A stretch of 15,109 nucleotides of DNA from an uncultured Sulfurovum sp. (GCA_937938065.1 CALDBH010000085.1:1-15109), one strand, 5' to 3'. Numbered from the stretch's first letter, positions 6,696-14,729 are shown. Notes: generated from the letters alone by a model not told the origin. Program-made: numbers and translations.

Positions 6696-7775
6696 ATGTC
6701 AAGTATCGTTTTACTCGGTTCTACCGGCTCCATAGGAGTCAATACCCTCATCATCGCCAAACGCTACAACATTGCTATAGAAGCACTGGTAGCCGGCAAT
6801 AATATTGACCTGCTTAACCAGCAGATCAAAGAGCATCAACCTAAAGTGGTCGCTATTGCCAATGAAGCAGACAAAGAAAAAGTTAATCACCCCAATGTAC
6901 TCTGTGGGGCACAAGGTATTTTGGAACTCATAGAGATGTCAAAAAGTGATACCGTTGTCAATGCACTTGTAGGCTATGCAGGTCTTGCCCCTACACTCAA
7001 AGCCACAAGTCTTGGTAAAAGGGTTGCTCTGGCAAACAAAGAGTCCCTTGTGGTTGCCGGAGAGTTCATCGACATATCCCTTATCACCCCTATTGACTCT
7101 GAACACTTTGGATTGTGGTACCTCATGAATGAGCGTCCTGTCTCCAAACTCTACATCACTGCAAGCGGCGGTGCCTTTAGAGACTGGGAACTGGATAAAA
7201 TGAAAGATGCTACTTTTTCAGATGCACTCAAACACCCAAACTGGTCTATGGGAAACAAGATCACCATAGATTCAGCTACCATGACCAACAAACTGTTTGA
7301 ACTTTTAGAGGCAAAATGGCTTTTTGACACCAGCAACATCGATGCCATGATAGAAAAGAAATCCATCATCCATGCACTCGCAGAATTCACAGATGGTTCT
7401 ACCACTGCACACTTTGCGGGCGTAGATATGAAACTCCCTATTGCTTTTGCACTAAGAGGTGAAGTGGAAGAAGCCATCTTGCCTCCAACTGATCTACTCA
7501 GCATAGGTGCCTTGGAATTTCTGCCTATTGAAGCAGAGCGTTACCCTATCTGGAACATCAAGGAACACATCTTAAAACATCCTCATTTGGGTGTAGTGAT
7601 CAATGCGGCAAATGAAGAAGCGATACAAGCGTTTCAGGAAGAAAAGTGTTCATTTTTTGGAATGAGCGAAATGGTGTTAGATGCTTATCAAAAGTTTGAA
7701 ACTGTTAAAGCATCTAACATAGAAGAGATCATCCAAATAGATAAAGAGGTAAGAACGTATGTCAAGCAACGATAA
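6696..7775 (+). CDS. dxr: 1-deoxy-D-xylulose 5-phosphate reductoisomerase
   Basis: NADPH-dependent enzyme of the MEP pathway converting DXP to 2-C-methyl-D-erythritol 4-phosphate. 359 residues, slightly shorter than E. coli Dxr (about 398). N-terminal NADPH loop LGSTGSIG (7-14); ANKESLVVAG (113-122); metal ligands Asp134 and Glu136 in PIDSEH and Glu202 in NKLFELLEA; substrate loop ITASGGAFRDW (154-164); and HPNWSMGNKITIDSATMTNK (180-199). All catalytic residues are in place. After PIDSEH the usual NAIFQ is replaced by FGLWYL, a local variation. No clear ribosome binding site precedes it, so its translation may depend on cdsA. The 3' end overlaps the next gene by 17 bases. Wild-type loop residues suggest normal fosmidomycin-type chemistry (inference). 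Confidence 0.95.
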   Translation: MSSIVLLGSTGSIGVNTLIIAKRYNIAIEALVAGNNIDLLNQQIKEHQPKVVAIANEADKEKVNHPNVLCGAQGILELIEMSKSDTVVNALVGYAGLAPTLKATSLGKRVALANKESLVVAGEFIDISLITPIDSEHFGLWYLMNERPVSKLYITASGGAFRDWELDKMKDATFSDALKHPNWSMGNKITIDSATMTNKLFELLEAKWLFDTSNIDAMIEKKSIIHALAEFTDGSTTAHFAGVDMKLPIAFALRGEVEEAILPPTDLLSIGALEFLPIEAERYPIWNIKEHILKHPHLGVVINAANEEAIQAFQEEKCSFFGMSEMVLDAYQKFETVKASNIEEIIQIDKEVRTYVKQR

Positions 7776-8313
7776 AGTCCTCATACTTCATGGATGGGGC
7801 GGAAGCGATGCACCACACTGGCAGGCAGAATTAGCCGCAGCTATCGCCAAAGACTATGGAACGGTATCGTTTCCCTTGCTTGACAACTGTCACTTTCCGA
7901 GCAAAAACAGATGGGTAAAACAACTCAAAGAAATACTTGAAGATTTCAAGCCAGATACTGTTGTGTGCCACTCTTTGGCCAATACGCTTTGGTTTTGGCT
8001 CTGTAACGAATCAACTATGAAAGAGATACCTCAAATCAAAAGACTTTTTATGGTCTCACCCCCAAGCCTAACGACTGAAGTAGATACCATCAAAACCTTT
8101 TTCCCTTGTCAACTACCTGAAAACCTCTATGCTAAAGAGGTACAGATGATCGTCTCAGACAATGACCCATACATCCAAGTAGAAGAGGCAGAAGCTATGG
8201 CAAGAGAGTATGATATCCCCTTAACCATCATAAAAAATGCAGGGCATATCAATGATGACAGCGGTTATGGGAAATGGGAAATGATAGAAAAACTTGTATT
8301 GGACAGATCATGA
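7759..8313 (+). CDS. RBBP9/YdeN-family alpha/beta serine hydrolase
   Basis: Small predicted cytoplasmic serine hydrolase of 184 residues, the usual size for this family. N-terminal [14 protein letters not shown] (9-22) forms the oxyanion region; the nucleophile is Ser72 in [10 protein letters not shown] (a CHSLA elbow in place of GxSxG); the acid is Asp136 in SDNDPY; the base is His163 in [13 protein letters not shown]. The triad is complete, so an active enzyme is expected, but the substrate is unknown for bacterial members. AGAGG at 7745-7749 lies about 9 bases before the ATG, inside dxr. It overlaps dxr by 17 bases and tsaD by 4 (ATGA), so it is translated as part of the same operon. Its placement between isoprenoid and tRNA modification genes does not define its job. 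Confidence 0.85.
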   Translation: MSSNDKVLILHGWGGSDAPHWQAELAAAIAKDYGTVSFPLLDNCHFPSKNRWVKQLKEILEDFKPDTVVCHSLANTLWFWLCNESTMKEIPQIKRLFMVSPPSLTTEVDTIKTFFPCQLPENLYAKEVQMIVSDNDPYIQVEEAEAMAREYDIPLTIIKNAGHINDDSGYGKWEMIEKLVLDRS

Positions 8314-9323
8314 TCTTAAGCATCGAGTCAAGCTGTGATGACAGCTCTATAGCCATCACTGAGATAGCCACCAAAAAAGTACTTTATCATAAAAAGATAT
8401 CCCAAGAAGCAGAACACTCATGTTATGGCGGTGTGGTTCCCGAACTTGCATCACGACTTCATGCTGTAGCACTTCCTGAGATACTGAAAGAAACAAAACC
8501 CTACTTTGAAAAACTGAAAGCCATCGCTGTAACCAATCAGCCAGGACTTGGCGTAACACTACTTGAAGGTATTGCTATGGCAAAAACTTTAAGTACTTTA
8601 CTTGACATACCTCTTATCCCTGTACATCACCTCAAAGGGCATATCTACTCACTTTTTATAGAAAAGGAGTCTATCCTACCCCTCCTTGTACTTCTCATCT
8701 CAGGAGGGCATACACAAGTCATAAGGGTTGAAAGTTTTGAACATATGGAAATCCTAGCCACCAGCATGGATGACTCGGTGGGGGAAAGCTTTGACAAATG
8801 TTCCAAGATGATGGGCTTAGGCTACCCTGGAGGTCCTCTCATAGAAGCACTTGCCCTTAAAGGAGATGAAAACCGTTTTGATTTACCTGTACCACTACGT
8901 AATTCTCCTCTCATAGCCTTTTCTCTCTCAGGGCTGAAAAATGCCGTGCGACTTAAAGTAGAAGCACTTGGTGGCAGTGAAGGGATGAGTGAACAAGACC
9001 GTGCAGATCTCTCTGCATCATTTCAAAAAGCGGTCAAACTTCATCTTCTTCAAAAGAGCAAAAAGATCTTTGCTAAAGAGCATATAAAAGACTTTGCTAT
9101 CGTAGGTGGAGCATCTGCAAACAAATACATACGAAATGCTTACCAGAACCTCTGTGATGAATTTGGGAAAACACTCCATGTTGCACCACTTGAATACTGT
9201 TCAGATAATGCTGCTATGATCGGGAGATATGCACTAGAAGCCTATGAGAAAAAGCTATTCATTGACCCCAATAAGATAGACATTGTGAGTACGAAAAAAG
9301 AACAAAACGGCATGCTGCTTTAA
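8310..9323 (+). CDS. tsaD: tRNA N6-adenosine threonylcarbamoyltransferase
   Basis: Transfers the threonylcarbamoyl group onto A37 of ANN-decoding tRNAs (t6A), working with TsaB, TsaE and the TsaC product. 337 residues, the normal family length. It begins [16 protein letters not shown], the canonical ASKHA phosphate-1 segment, which fixes the start at 8310 in an ATGA overlap with the hydrolase; an earlier in-frame ATG at 8274 adds residues with no family resemblance. Motifs: PELASRLH (45-51 region), metal-binding His107 and His111 in [55 protein letters not shown], and the C-terminal metal Asp in [10 protein letters not shown]. Last gene of the cdsA operon; 92 bases separate it from gyrB. Confidence 0.95.
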   Translation: MILSIESSCDDSSIAITEIATKKVLYHKKISQEAEHSCYGGVVPELASRLHAVALPEILKETKPYFEKLKAIAVTNQPGLGVTLLEGIAMAKTLSTLLDIPLIPVHHLKGHIYSLFIEKESILPLLVLLISGGHTQVIRVESFEHMEILATSMDDSVGESFDKCSKMMGLGYPGGPLIEALALKGDENRFDLPVPLRNSPLIAFSLSGLKNAVRLKVEALGGSEGMSEQDRADLSASFQKAVKLHLLQKSKKIFAKEHIKDFAIVGGASANKYIRNAYQNLCDEFGKTLHVAPLEYCSDNAAMIGRYALEAYEKKLFIDPNKIDIVSTKKEQNGMLL

Positions 9324-9373
9324 TTGTCACTTTAATCCCCTCCATATGGCTTCATATCTAAGCTACATTTAGC

Positions 9374-9379
9374 TAAAAT
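9374..9379 (+). promoter_or_regulatory. Predicted -10 of gyrB
   Basis: TAAAAT, 36 bases before the gyrB ATG; the loosely matching TTCATA at 9351-9356 gives a 17-base spacer. The 92-base gap 9324-9415 also holds a short AGCTA-CATT-TAGCT hairpin (9361-9374) that overlaps the -10; I see no clear terminator for the preceding operon. Confidence 0.45.
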
Positions 9380-9415
9380 ATATACACTTATACCCCCACA
9401 AAATGGAGTCTCAAC

Positions 9416-11731
9416 ATGGCAGAATATGGTGCTAGTAATATTAAAGTCCTTAAAGGGCTAGAAGCGGTAAGAAAAAGACCTGGTATGTACATTGGTGACA
9501 CGTCTACAAAAGGTCTTCACCACCTTGTATACGAAGTCGTAGATAACTCTATCGATGAAGCGATGGCAGGGTTCTGTGATACGATCAAAGTGACACTTAC
9601 AAAAGATGGTTCTGCGGTCATTGAAGATAATGGTCGTGGTATACCGGTAACAGAGCATCCAACTGAAAAAATATCTGCTGCGACAGTCGTACTAACTGTA
9701 CTTCATGCCGGTGGTAAATTTGACAAAGACACTTATAAAGTTTCCGGTGGTCTTCATGGGGTTGGTGTCTCTGTTGTAAATGCACTTTCCAAAGACTTAA
9801 ACCTAACTGTCTTCAAAGATGGGGAGATCCATGAGCAATCATTTAAAGAAGGTATCCCACAAGCCGTACTTGAAGCAACAGGAACAACAAGAAAACATGG
9901 TACTAAAGTAGAATTCTGGCCGGATGACAGCATCTTTACAGAAAGTGTTACCTTCCAAAAAGAGATCTTGATGAAACGTTTCAGAGAACTTTGTTACCTG
10001 AACCCAAAGATCACTATTGACTTTAAAGATGAGCGTGACGGGACAAAAGAGGTCTATCACTTTGAAGGTGGTATCAAACAGTTCGTTGAAGACATGAATA
10101 CCAAAGCACCTCTTTCAACGGCACAATTTTTCCAAGGTAAAGCGGATGATATTGAGATCGATATTGCTTTAATGTACTGCGATGCAGACTCTGAAAAATC
10201 ACTCTCTTTTGTAAACAACATTAAAACAGCTGATGGTGGTACGCACGAAGCAGGTTTTAGAGCTGGACTTACACGTTCTATGGCAAGCTACATCGCCAAA
10301 AATGCAAATGCTAAAGAAAAAGGTACTAAAATTACTGGTGATGACTGTAAAGAAGGTCTCATCGCCATCGTTTCAGTGCGTGTTCCTGAACCGCAGTTTG
10401 AGGGACAGACAAAAGGTAAACTGGGATCTTCTTACGTACGTCCATTGGTACAAAAATTCTTTTCAGAAAACTTCAACAAATATCTTGAAGAAAACCCTAT
10501 AGAAGCCAAAGCTATCATGGCACAGGTATTACTTGCAGCCAGAGGTAGAGATGCAGCGAAACGTGCAAAAGACTTAGTCAAACGTAAAGACTCTATGAGC
10601 ATCGGAACACTTCCGGGTAAACTGGCAGACTGTCAGAGCAAGGACCCTGAAGTATCTGAAATCTATCTTGTGGAAGGGGACTCTGCGGGTGGTTCTGCTA
10701 AACAGGGGCGTGATAGAGTTTTCCAAGCGATTCTTCCACTTAAAGGTAAGATCCTGAACGTAGAGAAAGCACGTTTAGAAAAGATTCTTAAATCTGATGA
10801 GATCAAAAATATGATCACTGCACTTGGCTGTGGTATCGGTGAAGAGTTTGATGAAGATAAATTAAGATATCACAAAGTCATTATCATGACCGATGCCGAT
10901 GTGGATGGTTCTCATATTCAAACACTGCTTATGACATTCTTCTTTAGATTCTTGAAACCGGTAATTGAAAAAGGATATCTCTATCTTGCACAGCCACCAC
11001 TTTACCGTTATAAAAAAGGTAAAAATGAGACCTACCTCAAAGATGAGAAATCATTGAATGATTATCTGATAGAAAATGGTATCACTGCTATTGAAAGTAC
11101 CACTATGGGACAAGCAGACTTGGTTGACCTCTTTAAACTTGTAGCGTATTACCGTATGACACTCAAAGAGATAGAGAAACGTTTTGCATTGCCTGAAGTA
11201 CTTCGTTACATGATTGAAAACCCAGATGTGATAGGAACGGACAATAAAGAGCTTGCAAAAACGATAGAAGCATACATCGCTGAACTTGGCTACAACATCT
11301 TGAACAAAACCATTACAGAAGATACTATCCACCTCTTTGTACAAACAAATGATGGTCTTGAAGAACTCATTGTAGATGAAATACTCTTTACAAACCCTCA
11401 CTACAATGAAGCAATACACATACATCAAAAGATTAATGAGCACATCACAGATGAATTTAAAGACCAAGATCTCCTTGCGCTCTTTGCAGAGGTTGAAAGT
11501 TCAGCAAAAAAAGGTGCTTATATCCAACGTTATAAAGGTCTAGGTGAGATGAACCCTGAACAACTTTGGGAAACAACAATGACACCAGAGAACAGAAGAC
11601 TGTTACAAGTCACTATAGAGGATGATGAAAGTGCCAGTGATACATTCACACTCTTTATGGGTGATGAAGTAGAACCAAGAAGAAACTACATTGAAAGCCA
11701 TGCTAAAGATGTAAAACACCTGGATGTTTAA
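9416..11731 (+). CDS. gyrB: DNA gyrase subunit B
   Basis: ATPase/TOPRIM subunit of gyrase, which introduces negative supercoils with GyrA. 771 residues, the size usual for Campylobacterota. The GHKL ATPase fold shows VYEVVDNSIDEAMAG (general base Glu40, Mg-binding Asn44), EDNGRGIPV with Asp71, and SGGLHGVGVSVVNALS (ATP lid). QTKGKLGSSYVRP carries the ATP-sensing lysine loop. The TOPRIM domain has Glu420 in VEGDSAGGSA and DADVDGSH at 493-500. The C-terminus has QRYKGLGEMNPEQLWETTM. GGAG at 9405-9408 precedes the ATG by 7 bases. gyrA is not nearby. The stop is fused with the next start as TAATG, coupling gyrB translation to a membrane EAL-like protein, which is an unusual neighbour. Confidence 0.97.
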   Translation: MAEYGASNIKVLKGLEAVRKRPGMYIGDTSTKGLHHLVYEVVDNSIDEAMAGFCDTIKVTLTKDGSAVIEDNGRGIPVTEHPTEKISAATVVLTVLHAGGKFDKDTYKVSGGLHGVGVSVVNALSKDLNLTVFKDGEIHEQSFKEGIPQAVLEATGTTRKHGTKVEFWPDDSIFTESVTFQKEILMKRFRELCYLNPKITIDFKDERDGTKEVYHFEGGIKQFVEDMNTKAPLSTAQFFQGKADDIEIDIALMYCDADSEKSLSFVNNIKTADGGTHEAGFRAGLTRSMASYIAKNANAKEKGTKITGDDCKEGLIAIVSVRVPEPQFEGQTKGKLGSSYVRPLVQKFFSENFNKYLEENPIEAKAIMAQVLLAARGRDAAKRAKDLVKRKDSMSIGTLPGKLADCQSKDPEVSEIYLVEGDSAGGSAKQGRDRVFQAILPLKGKILNVEKARLEKILKSDEIKNMITALGCGIGEEFDEDKLRYHKVIIMTDADVDGSHIQTLLMTFFFRFLKPVIEKGYLYLAQPPLYRYKKGKNETYLKDEKSLNDYLIENGITAIESTTMGQADLVDLFKLVAYYRMTLKEIEKRFALPEVLRYMIENPDVIGTDNKELAKTIEAYIAELGYNILNKTITEDTIHLFVQTNDGLEELIVDEILFTNPHYNEAIHIHQKINEHITDEFKDQDLLALFAEVESSAKKGAYIQRYKGLGEMNPEQLWETTMTPENRRLLQVTIEDDESASDTFTLFMGDEVEPRRNYIESHAKDVKHLDV

Positions 11732-13155
11732 TGCTTTTATCCCAAAAAGAAGAAAGAGAACGACGTTTTACCCTGGCTCTTAGAGCGGGTATGCCCGTAC
11801 TCATTCTTGTTTTCCTTGTTTTTTATACCACTATGTATCAAGAAGATACATCTAATATCAGTATAAAAGATATTACCCTACTTGCGGCTATTACCTTTAT
11901 TGCCATCTATTTTATCTATTTTCTAATGAACCTAAGTGTGCAAGAGACGATGATAGATCAGATCACGCAAGGATTTAATACAAAAACATTTGTCAAGAAG
12001 CTACAAGACTATAAACCGAAATCTATAGCATGTTTAAACATAGACAACCTCTCATCATTAAGTGAAAACTATAGTAGCGACCAGATAGATAATCTTCTCT
12101 ATACTATTTCTCGAAAATTAAACCTGATCTTTAAACAAAATGCTTTAGATGCAGTACTTATCGGACGAGGTCGTGGTTCGGAATTTTTAATTGCACTCAA
12201 TGAAAACCATGAGAATATACAAACGATTTTAGAAACCCTAACAGAAGAAAACCGTCGCATCAACAATATAGAAGTAGATTATAAATTTGCCATTATCACC
12301 AACACGAATGAAGACTTTGAAAAAGCAATTCTACAACTTCGAGATATCATCGCAAGTCAATCTTCACCAGATAAAGAGAAACATACGCAAAATATCAAAG
12401 ATGCAAGCGAACTCTCAAGTATAGAAAAAGATGTGATAACTACGATTCAAAAGAAAAAATTACTCTTGTCCTTCAGACCTCTACAAAATACATCTAGTGA
12501 CACTATAGATACATATGAAATTGCAGTCAAACTAAACTCAGAGACCCATCAAGATATCTTACCTCGAGTATATCTGCCTATCATTAACCGTTTAGGTCTA
12601 GGAAGAGAATATGATTTTACACTGATTAAGCATGTCATAGACCTTTTACCTCTTGTAGATAAGACTATTTCATTTACCTTTAATCTTTCACCTTTTTCTC
12701 TGAGAGACAGCTCTTTTCAGGAAAAACTTTTTGCCTATTTAGATGAAAAAAAAATAGACCCATCTAGACTGATCATCCAACTCTATGAGCGTAAAACACA
12801 CCATGATCTTAGTGGATACCTTAACACACTCAAAAATTTCAGATCTCACGGTATAAGAATCTGTATCGATAATTTTGGTTCATCCAATGCCTCTATGGAA
12901 TATATGAAACATTTTAAATTTGACATGGTGCAATTTGATAGAGATTATGTGACACACTTAGAAGATGAAACAACTTATGCTATGCTTCATTCTTTAATTG
13001 ATATGGCAAAAAATCTACACATTCAAACCGTTGCAAAATGGGTGGACAATGAAACACAAAAAAAGAAACTAAAAACACTTGGGATTGACTATATACAAGG
13101 ATTTGGCGTGAGTAAACCCATACTTGAAGATGCATTGATCAATAGATACAACTAA
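11731..13155 (+). CDS. Membrane protein with degenerate GGDEF and degenerate EAL domains
   Basis: 474 residues. After a basic N-terminus (KEERERRFTLALRAG) two hydrophobic segments, about 21-36 and 48-67, form a membrane hairpin with a short outer loop, leaving both domains cytoplasmic. Residues about 85-205 resemble a GGDEF domain, but the signature is RGRGSEF (146-152), so cyclase activity is unlikely. Residues about 235-470 resemble EAL: Glu263 (YEIAVKL), Asn318 (FNLSP), Glu353 (QLYERK) and Gln456 (IQGFGVSKP) are kept, while the DDFG motif is DNFG (380-383), the catalytic lysine is Gln401, and the AEGVE glutamate is Lys436 (AKWVD). It is therefore probably not a phosphodiesterase; a c-di-GMP-binding or purely structural role is possible. 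Coupled to gyrB by TAATG with only a weak ribosome site, and followed 9 bases later by queF. Regulation appears shared with gyrB. Confidence 0.85.
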   Translation: MLLSQKEERERRFTLALRAGMPVLILVFLVFYTTMYQEDTSNISIKDITLLAAITFIAIYFIYFLMNLSVQETMIDQITQGFNTKTFVKKLQDYKPKSIACLNIDNLSSLSENYSSDQIDNLLYTISRKLNLIFKQNALDAVLIGRGRGSEFLIALNENHENIQTILETLTEENRRINNIEVDYKFAIITNTNEDFEKAILQLRDIIASQSSPDKEKHTQNIKDASELSSIEKDVITTIQKKKLLLSFRPLQNTSSDTIDTYEIAVKLNSETHQDILPRVYLPIINRLGLGREYDFTLIKHVIDLLPLVDKTISFTFNLSPFSLRDSSFQEKLFAYLDEKKIDPSRLIIQLYERKTHHDLSGYLNTLKNFRSHGIRICIDNFGSSNASMEYMKHFKFDMVQFDRDYVTHLEDETTYAMLHSLIDMAKNLHIQTVAKWVDNETQKKKLKTLGIDYIQGFGVSKPILEDALINRYN

Positions 13156-13164
13156 AGGAAACAT

Positions 13165-13542
13165 ATGAAATACGGCGAAAAAGAGATACAAGAATTTGAT
13201 ATCAATAGTGAAGAGAACTATTGGCCAAATGAGCATAAGAAAAATTATACGATCAATATAGAACTTCCTGAGTTTATGTGTATGTGTCCACGTTCAGGAT
13301 ATCCTGATTTTGCTACACTCAAACTCTCTTATGAACCAGACTTGAAAGTCATAGAACTTAAAGCACTCAAACTCTACATCAATTCATTTATGACACGACA
13401 TATCTCACATGAAAACTCTGCCAATGAAATTTATGATGCACTTTACAGCAAACTACAACCTAAATCTATGAAACTTATCGCAGATTTTAACCCTAGAGGA
13501 AATGTACATACCGTCATAGAAATTGATAGTACCAAAAACTAA
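13165..13542 (+). CDS. queF: NADPH-dependent 7-cyano-7-deazaguanine reductase, short (type I) form
   Basis: Reduces preQ0 to preQ1 in queuosine tRNA modification. 125 residues, the unimodular YkvM-like type. The nucleophile is Cys41 with the proton donor Asp48 in CPRSGYPDFATL, and the QueF motif E-L-K-A-L-K-L-Y is at about 69-76, followed by INSF and an HEN segment (85-87). An additional cysteine lies two residues before the nucleophile (MCMCP). AAAGGAAA at 13154-13161 is a good ribosome site. The gene follows the EAL-like gene after 9 bases and ends at a hairpin, so gyrB, the EAL-like gene and queF form one predicted operon. Other queuosine genes are not in the window. Confidence 0.95.
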   Translation: MKYGEKEIQEFDINSEENYWPNEHKKNYTINIELPEFMCMCPRSGYPDFATLKLSYEPDLKVIELKALKLYINSFMTRHISHENSANEIYDALYSKLQPKSMKLIADFNPRGNVHTVIEIDSTKN

Positions 13543-13555
13543 AATATTTATCTAC

Positions 13556-13580
13556 ACCGAAGGTATTCACTCCCTTCGGT
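13556..13580 (+). terminator. Hairpin terminator after queF
   Basis: Perfect 8-base-pair stem ACCGAAGG / CCTTCGGT with a 9-base loop, 13 bases after the queF stop. The downstream T-run is poor (CATCATACAATTT), so termination efficiency is uncertain. Confidence 0.6.
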
Positions 13581-13659
13581 CATCATACAATTTCACAGTA
13601 ACACTTTCATCAAAACATTACAATATGACATATATTTAAACTTTTTTCTCAAAATCCAT

Positions 13660-13665
13660 TATGAT
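13660..13665 (+). promoter_or_regulatory. Predicted -10 of the small HTH gene
   Basis: TATGAT, 28 bases before the ATG at 13693, after a T-rich stretch. AAGGAT at 13683-13688 is the ribosome site. Confidence 0.4.
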
Positions 13666-13692
13666 ACCCCTATATGAATACGAAGGATATCG

Positions 13693-13929
13693 ATGATAGA
13701 TTTTCATGAAGTGATGCAAAGAGTCAAACAGATTCTCTCTACCCAGACCAAAAAAGAAAAGATACTGGATAGAGATATAGCAGACTCCCTTGAACTAGAT
13801 CCGCAATACTTTGCAGTGATTAAAAGACGTAAAAAAATTCCCTATGAATCCTTAGCTCATTTTTGTAAACAGAACAATATCAGTCTGAACTGGATACTTT
13901 TGGCACAAAAACCTCAATATTTGACCTAG
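13693..13929 (+). CDS. Small helix-turn-helix protein, phage CI-repressor N-terminal type
   Basis: 78 residues, a stand-alone DNA-binding domain. DRDIADSLELDPQYFAVIKR (27-46) has the spacing of a helix-turn-helix, followed by KKIPYESLAHFCKQNN and SLNWILLAQ, which resembles the end of CI-like repressor domains (IP...SL.WLL.G). No oligomerisation or peptidase domain follows. It has its own promoter and ribosome site after the queF terminator. The next gene's promoter overlaps its stop codon, so it is positioned to influence that gene, though nothing shows that it does. Family placement (PF07022-like) is by eye; the target is unknown. I see no phage genes around it. Confidence 0.7.
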   Translation: MIDFHEVMQRVKQILSTQTKKEKILDRDIADSLELDPQYFAVIKRRKKIPYESLAHFCKQNNISLNWILLAQKPQYLT

Positions 13930-13949
13930 GTATTATTTATAGATATAAT
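13921..13949 (+). promoter_or_regulatory. Near-consensus sigma-70 promoter of the DUF2853 gene
   Basis: TTGACC (13921-13926), a 17-base spacer and TATAAT (13944-13949). This is the only promoter in the window with both boxes close to consensus, suggesting high expression. The -35 box overlaps the final codons of the HTH gene. Confidence 0.7.
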
Positions 13950-13981
13950 AAAATGTAAAAAAATCTTATTAAGGTGGGAAC

Positions 13982-14323
13982 ATGAGTAAATTAGTTGAAA
14001 AGATTGAACACTATATGGCTGTTACAAAAGAATTAGGGTTAGATCTTTCAGAAGACCTGATTAGTAAAGCAACTGAAGATTTAGTGCCGTCTATCTACAA
14101 ACAGGATGCTGAAACCGTATCTTGTTCAGACAGTGCAGAACTCGACACAGTTAAAAAGAATTTTTTAGAAAACAAGCTAGGAGTTGATGCAGATGATGCA
14201 ACTATGGATGCTGCCATCAAAAAGGTGTGTGAAGCAATGGGTACTTCAAACAGGCATAAGTACAGAGCACTCTTTTATGCCCTGCTTGCTAAAGAGTTTG
14301 GCAAAGAGTCTGTTTACGCATAA
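13982..14323 (+). CDS. DUF2853 family protein
   Basis: 113-residue soluble, acidic, predicted helical protein. The pattern SIYKQDAETVSCSDSAELDT (34-53 region), VKKNFLENKLGV, and the C-terminal SNRHKYRALFYALLAKEFGK matches the DUF2853 family as I remember it, whose function is unknown. The length fits a complete family member. AAGGTGGG at 13971-13978 is a strong ribosome site 3 bases before the ATG, and the promoter is near-consensus, so abundant expression is likely. It converges with an unrecognised minus-strand gene after a 15-base gap containing the start of an AT-rich hairpin. No signal peptide or catalytic motif is visible. Confidence 0.85.
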   Translation: MSKLVEKIEHYMAVTKELGLDLSEDLISKATEDLVPSIYKQDAETVSCSDSAELDTVKKNFLENKLGVDADDATMDAAIKKVCEAMGTSNRHKYRALFYALLAKEFGKESVYA

Positions 14324-14338
14324 ATACTTAAAGAAGTT

Positions 14339-14704
14339 TTATATCTTGATAAACAAGATATATCTCTTCTCCTCATCATTTTTACCAAAACCAACTATCT
14401 CCATATCTTTATACTGATCATTAACATCCATTTTAAGCTCAAACATCATCGCATCCATATCAAGTATCAGAATTGATGGAATAAGCTCTCCTATAGTCAA
14501 TTTTTTATCGCTACCGTCAATCTTGAATACGAGTTGTCTTTTTTCTCTCTCTAGCTGCACTGAATTTAAAGGTGCTTCACCAGCATAGATAAGTTTTTCA
14601 CTATCCTGTGCATCTGTTTTAAGCAGGCCAGCCATTACCTCATATGCTTCATGATTGCCTATCTGCTCTCTTACATCTTCTATAAGGTCAATAATTACTC
14701 TCAT
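14339..14704 (-). CDS. Hypothetical acidic protein, unrecognised family
   Basis: 121 residues. I do not recognise a family. The ORF is credible because AAAGGA (minus strand, 14716-14711) sits 6 bases before the ATG, it has a possible TACAAT -10 at 14729-14724, and it fills the space between two real genes with little overlap. No signal peptide or membrane segment is clear; residues about 73-83 (GELIPSILILD) are hydrophobic but short. The composition is rich in Asp, Glu, Ile and Leu, with alternating hydrophobic patterns in the second half (MMFELKMDVN, RYILFIKI) suggesting beta strands. Only one strand-specific oddity: its 3' end forms one arm of an inverted repeat shared with the convergent DUF2853 gene. 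No cysteines are present. Confidence 0.65.
   Translation of the reverse strand: MRVIIDLIEDVREQIGNHEAYEVMAGLLKTDAQDSEKLIYAGEAPLNSVQLEREKRQLVFKIDGSDKKLTIGELIPSILILDMDAMMFELKMDVNDQYKDMEIVGFGKNDEEKRYILFIKI
14340..14362. terminator. AT-rich inverted repeat between convergent genes, possible bidirectional terminator
   Basis: TATATCTTG (14340-14348), loop ATAAA, CAAGATATA (14354-14362): a 9-base-pair perfect stem. It overlaps the last codons and stop of the minus-strand gene and lies 17 bases after the DUF2853 stop. Low GC and no clean T-run make its terminator strength uncertain. Confidence 0.45.
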
Positions 14705-14723
14705 GGTATGTCCTTTAAATACT

Positions 14724-14729
14724 ATTGTA
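14724..14729 (-). promoter_or_regulatory. Possible -10 of the minus-strand hypothetical gene
   Basis: TACAAT on the minus strand, about 20 bases upstream of the ATG; no -35 match. The surrounding 14720-14780 is very AT-rich, so chance occurrence is a real alternative. Confidence 0.35.

Noticed and set aside
7151..7504. 117-codon minus-strand ORF inside dxr
   Set aside because: Covers the most conserved part of Dxr in antisense; serine/alanine-rich translation typical of a shadow frame.
8274..8309. Upstream ATG for TsaD
   Set aside because: Adds 12 residues before the canonical MILSIESS start with no family support; the ATGA overlap at 8310 is the typical coupled start.
9342..9349. CCATATGG palindrome upstream of gyrB
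   Set aside because: An 8-base palindrome is expected by chance in a sequence of this length; no second copy or spacing pattern suggests an operator.
11051..11467. 138-codon minus-strand ORF inside gyrB
   Set aside because: It lies wholly antisense to the well-supported GyrB C-terminal region, is rich in Cys/Phe/Tyr/Ile as expected for a shadow, and has no ribosome site or family resemblance.
13543..13692. Possible prophage or integration site near the CI-like gene
   Set aside because: No integrase, phage structural gene, tRNA or direct repeat is visible around it; the 150-base gap is explained by a terminator and a promoter.
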